From contig KB722775.1 in assembly GCA_000349905.1 (NCBI GenBank), positions 43,175 to 107,174 of the forward strand: a stretch of 64,000 bases of DNA, read 5' to 3'. The notes beneath the pieces are model-generated. The model ran no database searches. It saw only the letters and a list, made by a program, of their open reading frames with translations, and had not been told where the DNA came from. Source of the stretch: Volvariella volvacea V23 (taxonomy: Eukaryota > Basidiomycota > Agaricomycetes > Agaricales > Pluteaceae). This document shows positions 1-12,289 of the stretch, one piece after another. Numbering within the stretch: the stretch's first letter is position 1; every line of letters starts with the position of its first letter. Made by a program: the position numbers and the translations under genes.

Positions 1-1788
1 TCCCGACAAGCTTCCATGACGTCCGTAATGTTCACTGTGCTACCTGTCGTGTCACTTATTGTGCCCAGACCAAGCAGCGAGATGCGTTTCTTGATTGACT
101 TGGCGAGAGGGAGACGGGACACTAGCGTTCAGAGTGTTGAGTAGCCCACTCTTGAGGACTGCACGTGTTAAAGGCTACACACTCTCTTCCATTGTTGGCA
201 AGGTGGAGCTCCTATCGACCGTAATTTATGGGATCATATCGTACTTTGAATAGACGCGGTCACATCGGTGTACTATGTTGGACGTTGAATCACGCTACAA
301 ACTCGAGATGCCCGTGTAGAGTGCCCTTGAAGCCCGTTTATCGCGACTTAATTTGGTATTAAACTGCAGATGCATTGCAATGCCATCTTTATTGTATTCA
401 TCCTACGCATGCGATCGATAGCACGGTCATATGCCTCACCACCGATGAGCACGGAGGCCAGGCCATGGCCACGGCCTCAGGGGTAGAGATGACGCAAGGT
501 GGAAGATGGGACACTGGCGAATTGCAGCGTCGAGCTCAGCATATGACGACTCCTTGGCGCTCCGCGACTTCACGTTAACTATTGCTATGCTGCTCCAGAT
601 GCCATACAGCACAGGGGATATGACGCCGTAGGATGAACGAGGGTGACTCCAACGGCCATGGCGCTATGATCCCCGAAAATGCTATGCAAAAGGTTGGGAA
701 TTGGCCGTGGAAGACACGGGTGGCGCAGGCCTAGTGGAATGTGGGGAGCCCAAGCCACTAAATCTAAGGTTGAGGCAAAGGGAGATAAGGTTTGAGAGAC
801 CCTTATCATATTACCTGTCACTGATAGCAGCTTAGGAAGCGCGGTTCTCAGAGGCGTTGAACGCGGAAGTAAATTTCTCGTGTCCATTTTGATCGGTTTA
901 GCAGTTCGTTTGTGGTTTTGAGGAGCTTGGGTCCACACAAGACAAAGGGCTAGTTGAAAAGCTTACTGAACCCGTTGTGGGTCGCTGTGGGCACAAAAGT
1001 ACACGTACACGGGTCCCAGGCGGATTTTGAGGTTGACGATATTTGTCACGTACGTTGCTTGTCATGAGAAGGCCATGGCCACGGGATTACTGGCAGTGGA
1101 TGAGAACATCACGAGCCGGCCCCGAAATTGATTGGCGTGTATTGTGCTATTTACTCCCGGCGTCTGCAAACCACCGACGAGTCTTGACACAAGAATATAA
1201 TGAACGTTCGGACAAGGAAAAATTATCGAAGGTGGTGTGGATGTTTTGTATGAATCACGTCAAGACAGGTCCATGTTGGACGTTAAGGAGAAACGGTTTA
1301 GATAATCATGCGTGTAGTGTGGGTTTGTCGGTGAAACTTGATGATTTCTCATAGACCTTTGGTATTTTTGAATGCGTTTCTCGAGACTTTACCTGAACCT
1401 ACCAGAAAACGTACAAAACCCGGTGCTAGTCCCTACAAAGCACTCCACGCAATGCTGCAATTACGAGGTGATATCGGAGCGAGGCACCAAAACCCAAAAT
1501 CGAAGTGGATCATTATACTATCATTATCTCAATTCTGCCAAGTAAATCGTGTGGCATCGCCCCTCCCTGTGTACCTGAACCGGTTAGAGATTCCCATCTC
1601 GCCTAGCCTCTGCCAATTACTTCGCAGGGCTTAGCAGCTTGCACGTAGATCGCTCATTTCATAGCCCCGATCTTATGCGGTCCCCTCTTAGGCTATCGAC
1701 TGTCACGCACCCTGGACCTCATTTCTATTTGCTGGTCGTTTCATACATGACTAGTGACTGATCAGGCAGCTGTTAAAAATGGCCCAGA
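1..1788. other. Left end, no recognisable gene
   Basis: No reading frame here shows a family motif, a consistent codon bias or a splice-joined protein. The open frames are short (about 100 codons at most) and unrelated to each other. I see no transposon ends, tRNA or long repeat. The right-hand part (about 1700-1954) is the promoter and 5' leader of the peroxidase gene that follows. Confidence 0.5.
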
Positions 1789-1795
1789 TATAAAA
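1789..1795 (+). promoter_or_regulatory. TATA box of peroxidase gene
   Basis: A TATAAAA element lies 160 bp upstream of the chosen ATG at 1955 and is followed by a C/T-rich stretch (about 1840-1950), the usual look of a strong fungal core promoter. It supports the upstream start at 1955 rather than later in-frame starts. Confidence 0.6.
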
Positions 1796-1954
1796 GCACC
1801 CCGTCCTCGTGTCCGGCTGGGCACTCTTGAGTCGTTCTCGCCTTTCACCATCCTTCGGTCTACCTGTGTCTTTTGACCGTTTTTCCTCCCCTCCTCATCG
1901 ACGCGAACGCAGCTGCGCGACACTTTTCTCCCTTTCTCTCCCGCATAAAAAACC

Positions 1955-2832
1955 ATGTCGAGTGTTCCTGCATCCCATCCACCCGTGCATCAACACCAAG
2001 GCAGGACATGTCCTGTGACGGGGCAAACCCATGAGTGGTGCCCTCCTCAGCCAGGGGATAGCCGTTCACCATGCCCCGCAATCAATACCATGGCTAACCA
2101 CGGATACATGTGAGTCAGCAACATCGCTTCCGCGCGCCTATCTCCTTATCGCTGACAACGCCCCTTCTCACCACCAGTCAACGGGACGGGAAAAACGTCG
2201 GTCTAACAGACCTCGTCAAGGGCCTCAAAGCCTGCTATGGGCTTTCGACGTTCCTTGCCTACTTCCTGGCACTAGGAGGCTTCATCATCCTAAAGAAATT
2301 CGGCAAGCTGAACCTCTTTGAGATCGGCAAGCATGGTGCCGTCGAGCACAACGCCAGCTTGGTCCACCTCGACACTCCCGAGGGAGAAAAATACGCGCCA
2401 ATCGAAATCCAACCGGACCTCGTTGATGCACTCATCAATGACGTCAAGCCCCAAAAGCCGACAGGAGTGGGAGCACAGGATGGTTTGAGCGGTGTAGTGA
2501 TGAATGATGTCGACGTCGGCCGGGCTCGTGTGAGGAGAGAAAAGGAGTGCAAACCCGTTGATGCGATACACGCGGAGATTGCACGCGGGGAGATGGCTAT
2601 TATTTTGGGTGTTTGGGAGACACAGTCTGGGGATAAGAAGGGTGTGCCTGTGGAGTGGATAAGAGAGTGGATTGGACATGAACGATTGCCCAAAGGGTGG
2701 AAACCTACTCGCGTTCAAGGGTTCTTTGACGTCGTGAAGCGGTCAAAGGGGATTAGGATGGCTGCGGATGCAATCAGGAAGCAGGAGGCTCAGGAAAAGG
2801 CATCCGCGACAGATGAGAAGGCAAAATTGTGA
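1955..2832 (+). CDS. Family 2 heme-thiolate peroxidase (chloroperoxidase/peroxygenase-like)
   Basis: Predicted 269-aa protein from two exons, 1955-2109 and 2178-2832, joined across a GTGAGT...CAG intron. The join restores the family 2 peroxidase signature: a Pro-Cys-Pro motif at residues 39-41, whose Cys is the heme thiolate ligand, then Asn-His-Gly-Tyr and the RDGKN segment at about 54-58. The second motif, normally Glu-His-Asp, reads Glu-His-Asn at 108-110. Family members use H2O2 to halogenate or oxygenate organic substrates through a heme-thiolate centre. No signal peptide is visible (the N-terminus is Ser/Pro/His-rich), so it may be intracellular, as many short basidiomycete members are. 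The hydrophobic stretch at about 73-93 is a normal helix of the family. The start is the first ATG of the exon, below a TATA box. The family call is firm; substrate and reaction type are unknown. Confidence 0.85.
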
Positions 2833-3790
2833 TGCTCGTGCAACTTGGTTCTCAGGCTCTCGGCTTTGATGGATTTCCAACGATCTGTACTTGTACTATA
2901 GCCACTGTCGCTGCTATTACTTAGATATCTACTAATGATTTAATCACTCATTTCGAGACCCCCTGAACTTTTCGTGAATGCATCAAACCATGGAGCGGCT
3001 CTTGTGGGGCTCATTGCATTCGATCTGTGGGTAAAGAAAGTACGCTGGCCATTGTCATTTCCCCATCAAACCGTTAAGTACTTGGCGAGCTGACAGTGCT
3101 GAAGCTTCACTGATCTCGACAGAACATGTCCAAGGTAAATTGACACGAGTTGCTGCATTCCCGAGTTCACGGAACACCATGCAGGCCACCGTGACATCGC
3201 CGAAGCAACGCTCTCCAACATAGCAGTCTAGGCTCCTGATAAGCCGCACATCTTTGCTGGTGAGGCTGATTAGTGGTTAGCCTGGTGACGCATCCCGTGC
3301 TAGCATGATTAATCCAGGTTCAACGATGAAGCCAACGCTGTCTCCTTATGGGACTGCTGTGTAGCAGTGCCATCCCTAACGGCAGTTCGGATGAACGGCT
3401 CATCGTCGCTCCTGCTTGTCCCGAGCATCCGTCTCATCAGCTCTCGACCAGAGATTCAGTGACGCAATTATTGGAGGCTTTCAGTGCATCGATATCAGAT
3501 ATATGGGCAGTTGAAGTGAGCAGCACCGTCTTGTACAAAATGCCCAGTTGATTACACACGAGGGTGGTGGAGGTGTGGGGATTACGGGATTGCCCGGTCT
3601 GAGTCCGAAAATACCCGGCAGGGACGGATTGGTTAAAATTTGTGACATCCAATCAATCTTAAGCCGGAGTAAACACGTACTCAGCAGCCAACCGGTCGAG
3701 GTTCCCTCCTCTTCCCCACTCCATTCCCCACATTCCTCCCAAAGATTTCCAACCTCAAAGGGCGCATTTTGCGGCCGGATAACATCCGCC
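2833..3790. other. Intergenic, peroxidase 3' side and PPR promoter
   Basis: No gene supported. It holds the 3' untranslated region of the peroxidase and the upstream region of the PPR gene. Open frames on both strands around 3480-3790 are read-throughs of the PPR leader and show no protein-family signal. Confidence 0.4.
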
Positions 3791-6700
3791 ATGTTGCCCA
3801 AGGTTGCGACCCACATCATCCACACGACCTCTAGGGCGGCAGCTGCCGTCCAGAACCAAACATACAATTTCAGAAATGTTCTCCAGCTCCAAACGTCTGG
3901 ACCGACGAATGGCCCAACATCTCTGAGTCCTTGGAACAACGGTACTGGCAGCTCAAATTGGAGCAATAATGGTCCTGGCCCCGGTGGGGCAAAAAACACT
4001 GGAAGTAGATTTTACAGCGGCTACACAGTGAGTCATTTTTGCAACAATTGCTGTTTAAAAAAGTTCTCACCACTGCTGTTGCGTATGGTGGTTCCATCAA
4101 TGCTAGGGTCCTCTTCGGGCTGTTACACAAGCAAATGCGGTGACATCCAGTGATAGCAACGCTGGGCACAGTGACGAGGCAGACGAGATCCCCCAACGTC
4201 GCGTCGCGTTCACCCCAAAACGTACCCGTCTGCGGAGCAGTAGTTTGTCACTCAATGTTCAAGATCGTCTTGAACGAGGAGAGACATTGGGTATCCTCAA
4301 AACGGTGCAGATGCATGCTCGGTCCAAGCATGCATTCGCCCAACCACCGGTCCCTTCCTTGGAGAATGCTGCTTCGACCCCCACTTCCACGCGTCCCCGT
4401 CGCAATTCCACCTCTTCGACCCATAGCGACGAGGTGGCCATCGACTCACAGTCATCTGCACCTGCCCTCGTTCGTCACAATTCTACGGTTGCTGCTTCGT
4501 CTCATCAGGATGGTTCTTCGGTCTCCCCTCCCCCTCCCCCTCCTTCGGCTTCCTCACAAACAACTTCGGTAAACAATACGGCTTCACAGGACTCTCAATC
4601 CGTCTCCAAAGACTCAGAGGACTACCTCGCTCTGCGCGCGGCTGCTGACACCCGCAATCCTGTCAAAGTGTTAAAGGCCGTGAAAGAGTTCAGGAAGAAT
4701 GCTACTCAGCCCTCTGTTCGCGAGTTTAATACGGCTCTTTCGGTTCTTTTGGAGACACGACAACCTGGTGATTCGCTGCAGGCCATTCTGGAAACGTATA
4801 ATGACATGATTAGGCGCTCTTTGCTGCCCAATCACATCACGTACTCCACTCTCATCCAGGCATTCTTGGCTCGGGATTTAGAGGTTCAGCAGATCATTCA
4901 ATCCCTTGAAGCTCGTTCTAAACGTCGCCCGGTTACCGGTGATATGGAGGTGTCAACCGCGCATTCTGATGCACAGCGTCTGGAGGAATTGAAAGCTGAG
5001 AATAATTTCCCCTCAGCTATGTCACTTTTCGAGGCATTACTTTCAATGTCGACGCCTCGGTCCATCGCTGGTATCAGGCCAAACATTTACAACGGGCTTC
5101 TTCGTTCAGCGGCACTCCACGGTTCATTGTCATCGGCCATTCATATCTTTGCGCAACTCGAGGCTCGTCGGGATATTAAACCGGATACATTGACCTACAA
5201 GTACCTCCTTCACGCGTACTCCACTGCTCTTGATATGGCTGGAGCGGAGGCTGTATTCGAGGATTACAAGCAAAAGGTCGCAGGTGGTTTACTTAACTGG
5301 TCGGAGCGCTTCACTACTCAGGAACATCGTCGTATCGTCATTCAACTGTACAACCAAATGATTGACATTTACTTCAAGAGTGGTCGTCCAGAGAAGGCTG
5401 TATCTCTCCTTGAAACGATGATCGCCTCTCCCGTTTCTGCAGAGTTTGGTCCCTCAGACGTTCCTCCCCCTGCTTCATCGACCTTTACATCAATCCTCGC
5501 CGGTTTTATCGAATCAGGCGATTTGGAATCTGCACAAACGTGGTTCGATCGTTTGTTGGAACAAGAGACATACCTCGCGGATCCGTATCAACCCCTTGCA
5601 GGTGGCCACGCTATGCGTCCCGACTTTGCTGCCTGGGAGACCATGTTGATTGGTTTGGCGCTCGAGGGCACACCGGCTTCTGTGGATTCGTTGAACCGTC
5701 TCTTCGTCCAACTCAAGGCTGACCAAAACATCAACGCTCGTGTTCTCGATCAAGTCGTCGTCTTCCAAGCAAATATGAGACAGCTCAAACAAGCTGATGA
5801 TGAACGTGCTGCGCAATTGCTGGACTTCCTCTCGAAGGAAGTTGCATATTCCGAGATTCCCGAAGCTGGAAGTATTCCTACCGTGTATCGGAAACGTTTG
5901 GAAATGGTCAGGAGTATTAGAAATGCTTATGTTGATCGTGGCGATATCGAATCTGCGATCAACACTGTTCGCACTTTCATTCAGGTCAACCTCGACGAGC
6001 GCAGAAAACTCGGCCCATCAACTTTGGACGTTATGCAAAGGATGGCATTGGAGCTTCAGGCTGAGGTCTATGAACGATATCTCTCATCCCATTTAGACTG
6101 GGATGTCTGTGTCGCATTGAACAGGATCGCTGATAGCGTTAGGGTTGGCCTACAGCACCAATTCGTACCTGTCGTGCTTCATTCCTATGGTGTCGCTCGG
6201 GTAACGGATGCTGGTCACGCTGCCATCGCTGGTATGGGGCTCAGGGATTGGGAGGTGCTCTTGTTCACCGCTCTTCAATCTGATGCCTCGCAACAGCCCG
6301 AAGGATTCGCATTCCCAGGTCTTACAAGCTTGCTGCAGGATATGGCTCAATTCAAGGTCGAGTTTGATAAGATCCAACCCACCGTGATTCAAGGCACACT
6401 TAGGCAACTAGTTGCCTCCCTCGGTCCCCAAGAGACGAGCGCGTTCCTCTCCTCACTTGGCCCTTCCTTCGCTAGCGTTGTAGGTACCCCAGCTCAAAGT
6501 TCACCCATCTTCGAAGAGGTCCTTTCCGAGTTCTCTGCTGGCGCATCCCCCCTCCCTTCTCCTATGCTTACCACGGCGTCGCCCCAACGAGTTTTCGTCG
6601 ATGCTCGGCGAACTAAGATGATTGAGGAACCTTTGGCAGCTCTTCTCAAGCGACCTTCGAACGGCAAGACTCATCGCGATCTCGTTTTGGACGCTTATAC

Positions 6701-8285
6701 TCGCTACGTGTCTGGTTTGGATAGTGGCAAAGCTCCGGCTCCAGCTACCATTGGACGACTTATCCAGGCTTTGGGTCGATTAAACGAGATGGAGAAGCTC
6801 CGGGTTGTGTACGAGCGTGCACAGGAGGTGTTAAGGTCGCTGGAGAGCCGCAAGAAGTTGCAAGCCGACTCGTGGTTCATCATTGAAGACAGCATGGTGA
6901 TCGCTATGGCCCACTCTGGGGACATTGAGGCTGCTCACCTCCATCGCCAACGGGTGCTTGAGAACGGAGGCTCGCTCACCGCTGACGCTTATGGCGCTTT
7001 GATCCTCACCGTCAAGGATACGACGGACGATGCTACCAATGCATTGGCATTGTTCCAGGAATCCCAGGCTCATGGTGTCCCACCCAACCAGTACCTCTAC
7101 AACAACATCATCTCCAAGCTGTCCAAGGCTAGAAAGGCGGACCACGCTCTCGAACTGTTCAACCAAATGAAGGCCCAGAATGTCCTGCCCTCTTCGATCA
7201 CTTATGGCGCCGTCATCGGTGCTTGTGCTCGAGTTGGTGACGTGCAAAGCGCGGAGACGTTGTTTGAGGAGATGGTTCAGGCGAAGAACTTCAGACCCCG
7301 TGTACCGCCATTCAACACGATGATGCAGCTTTATACGACGACCAAGCCTGATCGTGAGAGGGCGTTGTTCTATTACGAGCAGATGTTGAAGGCACATGTT
7401 AAGCCCACTGCTCACACCTACAAGGTAAGCGAAACCAGTCGGGCGTGAAGTGTATGATGGCTGACGATGATGATTAGCTTCTCATGGACGCTTATGGGTC
7501 GATCGAGCCAGTCGACGTGCCAGCTATGGAGAAAGTATTCGAAACACTCCAACGAGACCCATCTGTTGAAGTACAGGGTACCCATTACGCATCCCTCATC
7601 AACGCGTATGGTTGTGTACAGAAGGATTTCGATAAGGCTGTCGCCATCTTCAATTCTATCTATCGTGCACCCGGCAACGAAACACCATCGACTCCAAGCT
7701 CGCCAGCGACCGAGGCATCGCTCTCCTCCTTCTCATCTTCACCCGTCACTGTAGCATCCAACCCTCACACTCCGGCTCCTGATGCAGTTGTTTTCGAGGC
7801 TATCATCAACGTCTTGGTCACCCATCGTCGCACCGATCTCCTTCCCGAGTATATCAACAAGATGAACGCGTCTGGTGTTCATATGACCGCGTACATTGCG
7901 AACTTCTTGATTAAAGGTTATGCAGTTGTCGGTGAATTGGACAGAGCACGGGATATCTTTGAGTCTTTGGTCGATCCCCCTGTTGGCGTTGCCGCGCCCA
8001 ACAACCATGCTCCACACGACCCTAGTGCTTCGAGCACTGTCGATCCCATGGCACCCGTTTATCGCGAGGTACGACCTTTGGTTTTGGAACACTGTTCGTC
8101 GCGCTGATTCTTTTCCGCCTATCTAGCCCTCAACATGGGAAGCTATGGTTCGTGCCGAGTTAGGTGCTGGCAATCGCGCACAAGCTCTCGATCTCTTGGA
8201 ACGATTGAAGGCCAGGAAATACCCCGAAGCAGTTTACAACCGTATCAGTGGAATAATGGTGGATCGATCAATGATTTCTTCATGA
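3791..8285 (+). CDS. Pentatricopeptide repeat protein, mitochondrial
   Basis: Predicted 1434-aa protein from four exons: 3791-4027, 4107-7424, 7478-8068 and 8127-8285. The introns have GTGAGT, GTAAGC and GTACGA donors and keep phase. The N-terminus (MLPKVATHIIHTT...) is basic and hydroxylated without acidic residues, as in a mitochondrial presequence. A low-complexity Ser/Thr/Pro region follows (about residues 85-240). The rest carries scattered degenerate PPR helices, clearest near 'NIYNGLLRSAALHG', 'DTLTYKYLLHAYS', 'NQYLYNNIISKLSKARK', 'SSITYGAVIGACARVGD' and 'PFNTMMQLYTT'. Such proteins bind organellar RNA and act in mitochondrial transcript maturation or translation; size and layout resemble the fungal Pet309/Cya5 group, but the exact RNA target cannot be read from sequence. 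The exon 2 acceptor at 4106 (TGCTAG) was chosen because it alone keeps the reading phase. Confidence 0.88.
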
Positions 8286-9379
8286 GTCCTTCAGCAACTC
8301 TGAGATTTCTTTGATCTGCTCTCACTGTTTTTCTCATCTGTCATGGTTTATCCCCTCCGGGGTTGTATCGTTATAATTCGAACTCCTCGTCGCATGCATA
8401 GAACTCGCACTCGCATCAATTGGCACACATTCAAGTCGTCGACACCATAGCATATCCCTGATATCCTGCTCGCATATACTCATTGCATCAATTAATCAAT
8501 CGCGCATTGACATACCCATTTTCCTTACATCCGCCTTCCTCGCTCCCACACATCCGACCGTCTTCGACGCTCTCGCTACCCCGGCCCAATGGGAATCCAT
8601 CGCTTTATCTGAGTATCATGTATCATATATTGACATTTTTTTCTTTTCCTTCTGACCGTACATCTTCTACACCCAAAAGGCACACCTGGGCCGATTCTAA
8701 TTGCTTTACTGTACGATTACAAGCTCGAATCAAGTCACTTTTATTTCTTTTGCTCCTTTAGTTATCTCACTTCGTTTGGTCGTTCTTACTTGCCCTGCAC
8801 TTTGAGTTGCGAGCCAGTAGGGCTTTTCATCTTTCAAGTGCGGGCACTTTTTGATCGTAGTTAATCAACCAAACCCCGTATGGCCTCTTTTTAGTTATCT
8901 CGCTATTGGTATTAGTATTGTGCTCCGTATGATAGATTTATTAGCTACGTGTTAGGTAGTAGAGTCGGAGCTGTCATCACCCCCTTCTGGACCTTTTAGA
9001 TGACAAAAATGTAGTAAGAGGATTCTCCTCTCATTTTGCTGCGCGATACCAATTTAAATCATCCGCCGAGCCCCTACGGTGGTGTCCGAAGCTACACACC
9101 TGGCCTTCCGAGTGCTGAGCCCAAGGTCCAAATTCTACGGTTTGTGGTTTGGGTCAAGTCCCACTCTCTGGCCTCAGTCTGCACACTAGTGTTTGCTTTG
9201 CGTTTATGACGATTGCCGCTGAATGCGATCCACAGCTCGTGGGTTCCCTGAATCGGTCGGCGCCGATTGTACCTTTCTTCCACCGAGTTCGCCGTTCACG
9301 CGTTTTTTGACCAAAAGTCTGCCTATCTGGGCGCGTTATCTCAACGTTCAACAGGTCTGAGGTCAAGTCACGCGTTCCG
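8286..9379. other. Intergenic, pyrimidine-rich
   Basis: No gene supported. The first half (about 8290-8770) is C/T-rich on the + strand and includes the PPR 3' end. The second half is the upstream region of the first P450. No tRNA, repeat or mobile-element ends seen. Confidence 0.4.
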
Positions 9380-12019
9380 ATGGTTGAAATTCCACCGGGA
9401 TTCATCTACATTGGTCAAAACTTGCCGCGCATACTTACACCCCCTGCTTGCGTGTATTTGTTGAATTTTCTCGTCAAGAATTGCTTGGGGTGTGCTCTTT
9501 CTGAATGGCAGCACAACTGGGCATACGCGCTCTCTTTCCCTGTAGCGCTGTTTGTCAAGGTTCAGTGGAGAGACTATGTTGATAGGAGGACAGCACGCGC
9601 GTTGGGAGCGGAGTCGATCCCAAGGATACCTGACCGCACGCCTGGGGGTATCGCGTTACTGATGGCTTCCGTCAAGAATGGGAAGACTGGTTATCCAGGT
9701 AAGGGCTTTATCATGCATCGCCAGTGTGTTATTGACAAACGCAATCCTTGAAGGGGATGGGCTCGATGACTACATTAACTCACTCGGGCACACATTCATC
9801 TTAAGGTTGCTGTTCTCTAATTGGGTTGGTATATGCATGTACATATCATCTATGAACTTGATCTCATGAAGCTCTGCAAACCCTCGCAGATTCTCACGTC
9901 GGAGCCAGCATACACGAAGGTAAATGACATAATTGCATCTCACCTGTGTTTGAAATGCGAATACATTGGTCAGGCCATCCTTTCAACACAATTTGATGAA
10001 TTTGAGAAAGGTGCTGAAATGCAGAGTGTGTTCCATTCGCTGCTTGGGGCCGGAATTCTGGCAGTAGATGGTACGTCGCCGTTAAAAAAAATTATTAAGG
10101 CTATCTAAGTAGACCCCTTGAACTCGCCTCCGATTTGAAGGGGAAGTGTGGAGGTTTGCCATTTTCCCTTATTTTTTCTATCAATTACAGACCATATGTT
10201 TTTTTCCACAGACTCCATCGTACATTGGCTCGGCCATTCTTTACCAAGGATAAAATTCAGCACTTCGACATATTTGACCGACATGCGGAAGATGCATTGC
10301 ATCAAATACGCACTCGGCTACGTGAGGGCTACCCTGTCGATTTCCAGGTAATCGCCTTCCTTCAGCCGGGTGCCCACTTCTGACAGCGCATCTAGGACGT
10401 GATCTCTCGCTTCACTCTGGATAGTGCCACAGAATATCTCCTAGGTCACGATGTCAAATCACTTTCAGTCGGTCTTCCCTATCCCCATTACTCTCACTTA
10501 TATCAAACGCCGCAGGGTCTTGCTTCTTCCCACCCAGCCAACAAGTTTGCGCAGGCGCTCTTCGCGGCGCAGGTTCATACTGCCGCTAGAGCACGATATG
10601 GTGAAAAATGGCCACTGTTTGAATTTTGGAAGGATAAAGTCAAGGGACCAATGAGAATCGTGCATGAATTCATTGAACCAATTTTGTACGATGCCATTGC
10701 AGCTAAGAAGCAAATGCAGATACGTGGGGTGTCGGACAATAAAGAATCTGATACGCTTTTGGAGCAACTTATCAGTTCCACAGATGGTGCGTCCTTGTAT
10801 CATATATGCCACCACATAGATGCAATTGAGTAATGCAGACTTCACTTTTCTACGCGAGGCCATTGTATCCTTCCTCCTCGCTGGTAGAGATTCGGTTAGT
10901 ATTCCGGCCATTGTCTAGTGTGCTTCCTAATCGCTTCAAGTGCACATAATCAGACTGCCAGTGCTGTGACGTTTGCCGTTTACATGCTTGCTGAGCACCC
11001 AAAGGTCTTGCGAAGGCTTCGTGAAGAAATTATGAGCGAGGTAGGACCCACTCAACGACCAAAGTACGAAGATTTCCGTAGTATGAAATACTTGAGAGCG
11101 GTCATAAATGGTAGTTTTACTCCTGCATCCATTTTTGAGGGATAATGGCTAACAATTTTTTGATCTAGAAACGCTGAGATTGTATCCCCCAGTGTATGTC
11201 ATTAACTGACCGTCTGCGTATAATTCTGACGGTTAATCTGACAGCCCATTCAACTCGAGGTGAGCGGTTACAAGAAATCGTACAATAACATCTCAGCACA
11301 GGCACCAGATTTCCCATCGAGCCAACGACGTGGGCGCCATTGACCCCGAATGGGAAGCGTTTCTATGTTCCTACACAAGCCAAGTATGTATAGTCATTTC
11401 TACTGAGGCTCTGCTTGCTTATGCCTATTGCTCTAGGACAATATATAGTGCTTGGATGATGCATCGTCGGAAGGATCTCTGGGGTCCAGATGGTGAGTGC
11501 CTATATACACTCCCTCCTTCCGACACCATATAATAAATCTGAATTTTTCTATCATTGGTTATGATACCACCACATAGTCCTTATATTCGATCCGGACCGG
11601 TTTCTCGATCACCGTTTGGATGAGTATCTCACTCCCAATCCAAATATCTTCCTGCCATTCAGCACCGGTCCAAGAACTTGTCTGGGGCAGCCTTTTGCAT
11701 ACAACGAGATCTCGTTCTTTCTTGTTCGGTTATTGCAGTCTTTTGAGAAAATTGAAGTGGACGTGGACGCGCAACCGGAGGCGCTCAGGCCTCCCAAAAG
11801 CTGGAGCGAGGGCGTGAAGTATGACACCCCCGGCATGGGAGATGACGAACCGAAAGAGAGGACAAAGGAAGTGGAGAAGGTTTGGATAAGGACTCACCTG
11901 TCATCGTACTCTGTGGTGAGCACCCCAGTTCTTTTAGATAGAATACTTGTGGAACCTATCTTGTGCCTATACAGGGCGGTTTATGGGTCAGGATGCAGGA
12001 AGCCAGCGGAAACGACTGA
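9380..12019 (+). CDS. Cytochrome P450, CYP63-like (tandem copy 1)
   Basis: Predicted 607-aa P450. The 15 exons are 9380-9698, 9754-9824, 9890-9919, 9974-10070, 10141-10153, 10212-10347, 10396-10786, 10839-10894, 10954-11110, 11169-11193, 11245-11259, 11309-11383, 11437-11492, 11578-11915 and 11975-12019; all phases agree. Landmarks are an N-terminal membrane anchor, an I-helix [11 protein letters not shown] split by an intron, a K-helix [12 protein letters not shown], and the heme loop [12 protein letters not shown] with Cys as iron ligand. The AGRDST I-helix and GPRxCLGQ loop are those of the CYP52/CYP63 clan, whose known members hydroxylate alkanes, fatty acids and related hydrophobic compounds in the ER membrane with a P450 reductase. 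Substrate unknown. The next gene is a close duplicate with matching exon lengths. The donor after exon 2 (GTTGGT) is weak and placed by comparison with copy 2. Confidence 0.9.
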
Positions 12020-12289
12020 ACTTCTGCCACCTTAAAACGTAAAGCTGGACCATACTCCCGTGTATCCCATGCAATCACTATATCTTGTGACTAGTTTTAT
12101 TGTGGACGTCGACACCAATGCGTGGTGGAATATTATGGGGTGATCGATCTCAGATCCATGATGTTCAGGGTCCGAAAGCAAACAGCGCCCAGGTACACAT
12201 GAGCTTTAACCCTGTTCGTCCTCTAGCTTGCACCATCTTCTATCTGTGGGCGTTGGAATTTCCCAATCGCTGAGGCGAGCACACAAGCA

